Shown here piece after piece: positions 6,284 through 6,944 of a DNA stretch of 6,944 nt. The notes under the pieces were generated by a model. The model had not been told where the DNA came from, searched no databases, and was given only the letters and a program-made list of their open reading frames with translations. Made by a program: the position numbers and the translations under genes. Within the stretch, counting starts at the first letter, position 1, and every line of letters starts with the position of its first letter. Source of the stretch: VBDM01 sp041496705 (GTDB lineage: Bacteria > Pseudomonadota > Gammaproteobacteria > Burkholderiales > SG8-39); NCBI GenBank assembly GCA_041496705.1, contig JBGQFD010000139.1, forward strand, positions 1 through 6,944, given 5' to 3'.

Positions 6284-6944
6284 TTAGCGCACCTCGGTGT
6301 CGATTGTCACGGCGACGCCCGAGGCGCCGACCTTCACCGGAGCGCTCAAGCCCTGGATATCGCCGGCCTGCGGGGTCGCGTTCGCGGTCTTCGAGACGCG
6401 CGCGCCCACCACGATCCGCGTCTGGCCGGAGAGCTTCATCTGCGGCGACATCGCCATCGAATCGTCGAGCACGAAGCTGACCGGGAGGTCCCGCGCCTGC
6501 TTGCGCAACACCGCCAGGGGAATGCGCGGTCCCTCGGCGGCGCGCGCGAAAATGAATACCGTGTCGGTGGGGGCGACCTTCCCGGCGAGCGCCGGCGCCA
6601 GCGTGGCCGTGCCCGAGACGCGCGCCGGTGCGGCGACGGGCGTCTGCGTCGGACCAGCGGCGGGCGTCTGCGCCTTCCCGGCCGCCGGACGCATGCCCCC
6701 GAGCTCGCGCGCCTCGGCGATGCTCGCCTGCAGGGAGTCGGCGAACTGCGAAGCTGGCGGCACCAGGCCGCGGATGCGCTCCCAGTGGCGCACCGCCTCA
6801 GCATAGTTCTTGCGGTCGAAGGCGGCGGTGCCGGCAAGGGCCAGAGCCTTGATGTTGTTCGGATCGGCGGCGAGCGCGCGCGCGACGATCTTCTCGGGCT
6901 CGCCGTGCAAGCGCCGGCCCTGCGCCATCGCCAGCGCGTCGGCA
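6284..6944 (-). CDS. ccmI: CcmI, cytochrome c maturation protein (C-terminal part, cut by window edge)
   Basis: The last 219 residues of a longer protein; the reading frame stays open to base 6944, and the ATG at 6926-6928 is internal rather than the true start. The visible part begins with tetratricopeptide repeat sequence (L-A-A-D-P-N-N-I-K-A-L-A-L-A-G, then Y-A-E-A-V-R-H-W-E-R), passes through a Pro/Ala/Gln/Thr linker, and ends with the conserved C-terminal domain of the CcmI/CycH (CcmH C-terminal) family: V-F-I-F-A-R, then G-P-R-I-P-L-A-V-L-R-K-Q and an M-A-M-S-P motif. In System I maturation, CcmI holds unfolded apocytochrome c in the periplasm and hands it to the heme ligation complex CcmF/H. 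The missing N-terminal part should contain membrane helices. The neighbouring genes add 20 c-heme motifs that need this pathway. The rest of a ccm cluster is expected beyond the right edge. Confidence 0.88.
   Translation of the reverse strand, partial: ADALAMAQGRRLHGEPEKIVARALAADPNNIKALALAGTAAFDRKNYAEAVRHWERIRGLVPPASQFADSLQASIAEARELGGMRPAAGKAQTPAAGPTQTPVAAPARVSGTATLAPALAGKVAPTDTVFIFARAAEGPRIPLAVLRKQARDLPVSFVLDDSMAMSPQMKLSGQTRIVVGARVSKTANATPQAGDIQGLSAPVKVGASGVAVTIDTEVR
6638..6685 (-). repeat. 24-base imperfect tandem repeat in the ccmI linker
   Basis: Two adjacent 24-base units (6638-6661 and 6662-6685) share an exact GGGCGTCTGCG start and encode, on the minus strand, the eight-residue units QTPAAGPT and QTPVAAPA. 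They fall in the flexible linker between the repeat domain and the C-terminal domain, where length changes are likely tolerated. Confidence 0.5.

Overview
The window is GC-rich bacterial DNA carrying a compact extracellular electron transfer locus. The protein families (MtrA/DmsE-type decaheme cytochrome, MtrB/PioB-type outer-membrane barrel, CcmI) and the FNR/ANR-type operator point to a Gram-negative proteobacterium. A betaproteobacterium (iron-cycling or facultatively anaerobic) is my best guess. That placement is inference from family and style, not from a marker gene.

Layout. (1) 31-2034, +: an inner-membrane fusion protein with nine CxxCH c-heme motifs in a periplasmic N-terminal half and a six-helix cytochrome b (HydC/FdnI-like) C-terminal half, an architecture like Geobacter CbcL. 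(2) 2073-2387, -: a small exported monoheme class I cytochrome c, convergent with gene 1; its predicted mature form has no methionine. (3) 2388-2812: a 425-base divergent regulatory region with one FNR/ANR-like palindrome placed midway between two opposite -10-like hexamers, followed by a long leader towards gene 3. (4) 2813-3799, +: a decaheme MtrA/MtoA/PioA/DmsE-family periplasmic cytochrome starting at GTG. (5) 3811-6153, +: its MtrB/PioB-family outer-membrane beta-barrel partner, only 11 bases downstream, closed by a strong terminator hairpin. (6) 6284 to the window end, -: the C-terminal part of CcmI, a cytochrome c maturation protein, convergent with the barrel gene and cut by the window edge.

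How they fit together (inference): the CbcL-like protein exchanges electrons with the quinone pool and its own nine periplasmic hemes. The small monoheme cytochrome can act as a periplasmic shuttle. The decaheme protein inside the barrel carries electrons across the outer membrane. That gives 20 c-type heme motifs in three proteins, and the neighbouring CcmI belongs to the machinery that attaches such hemes. No MtrC/OmcA-type surface cytochrome is present, so the conduit resembles the two-part MtoAB/PioAB kind. The direction of flow (Fe(III) or other acceptor reduction versus Fe(II) oxidation) cannot be read from the sequence. The FNR/ANR-like site suggests induction at low oxygen.
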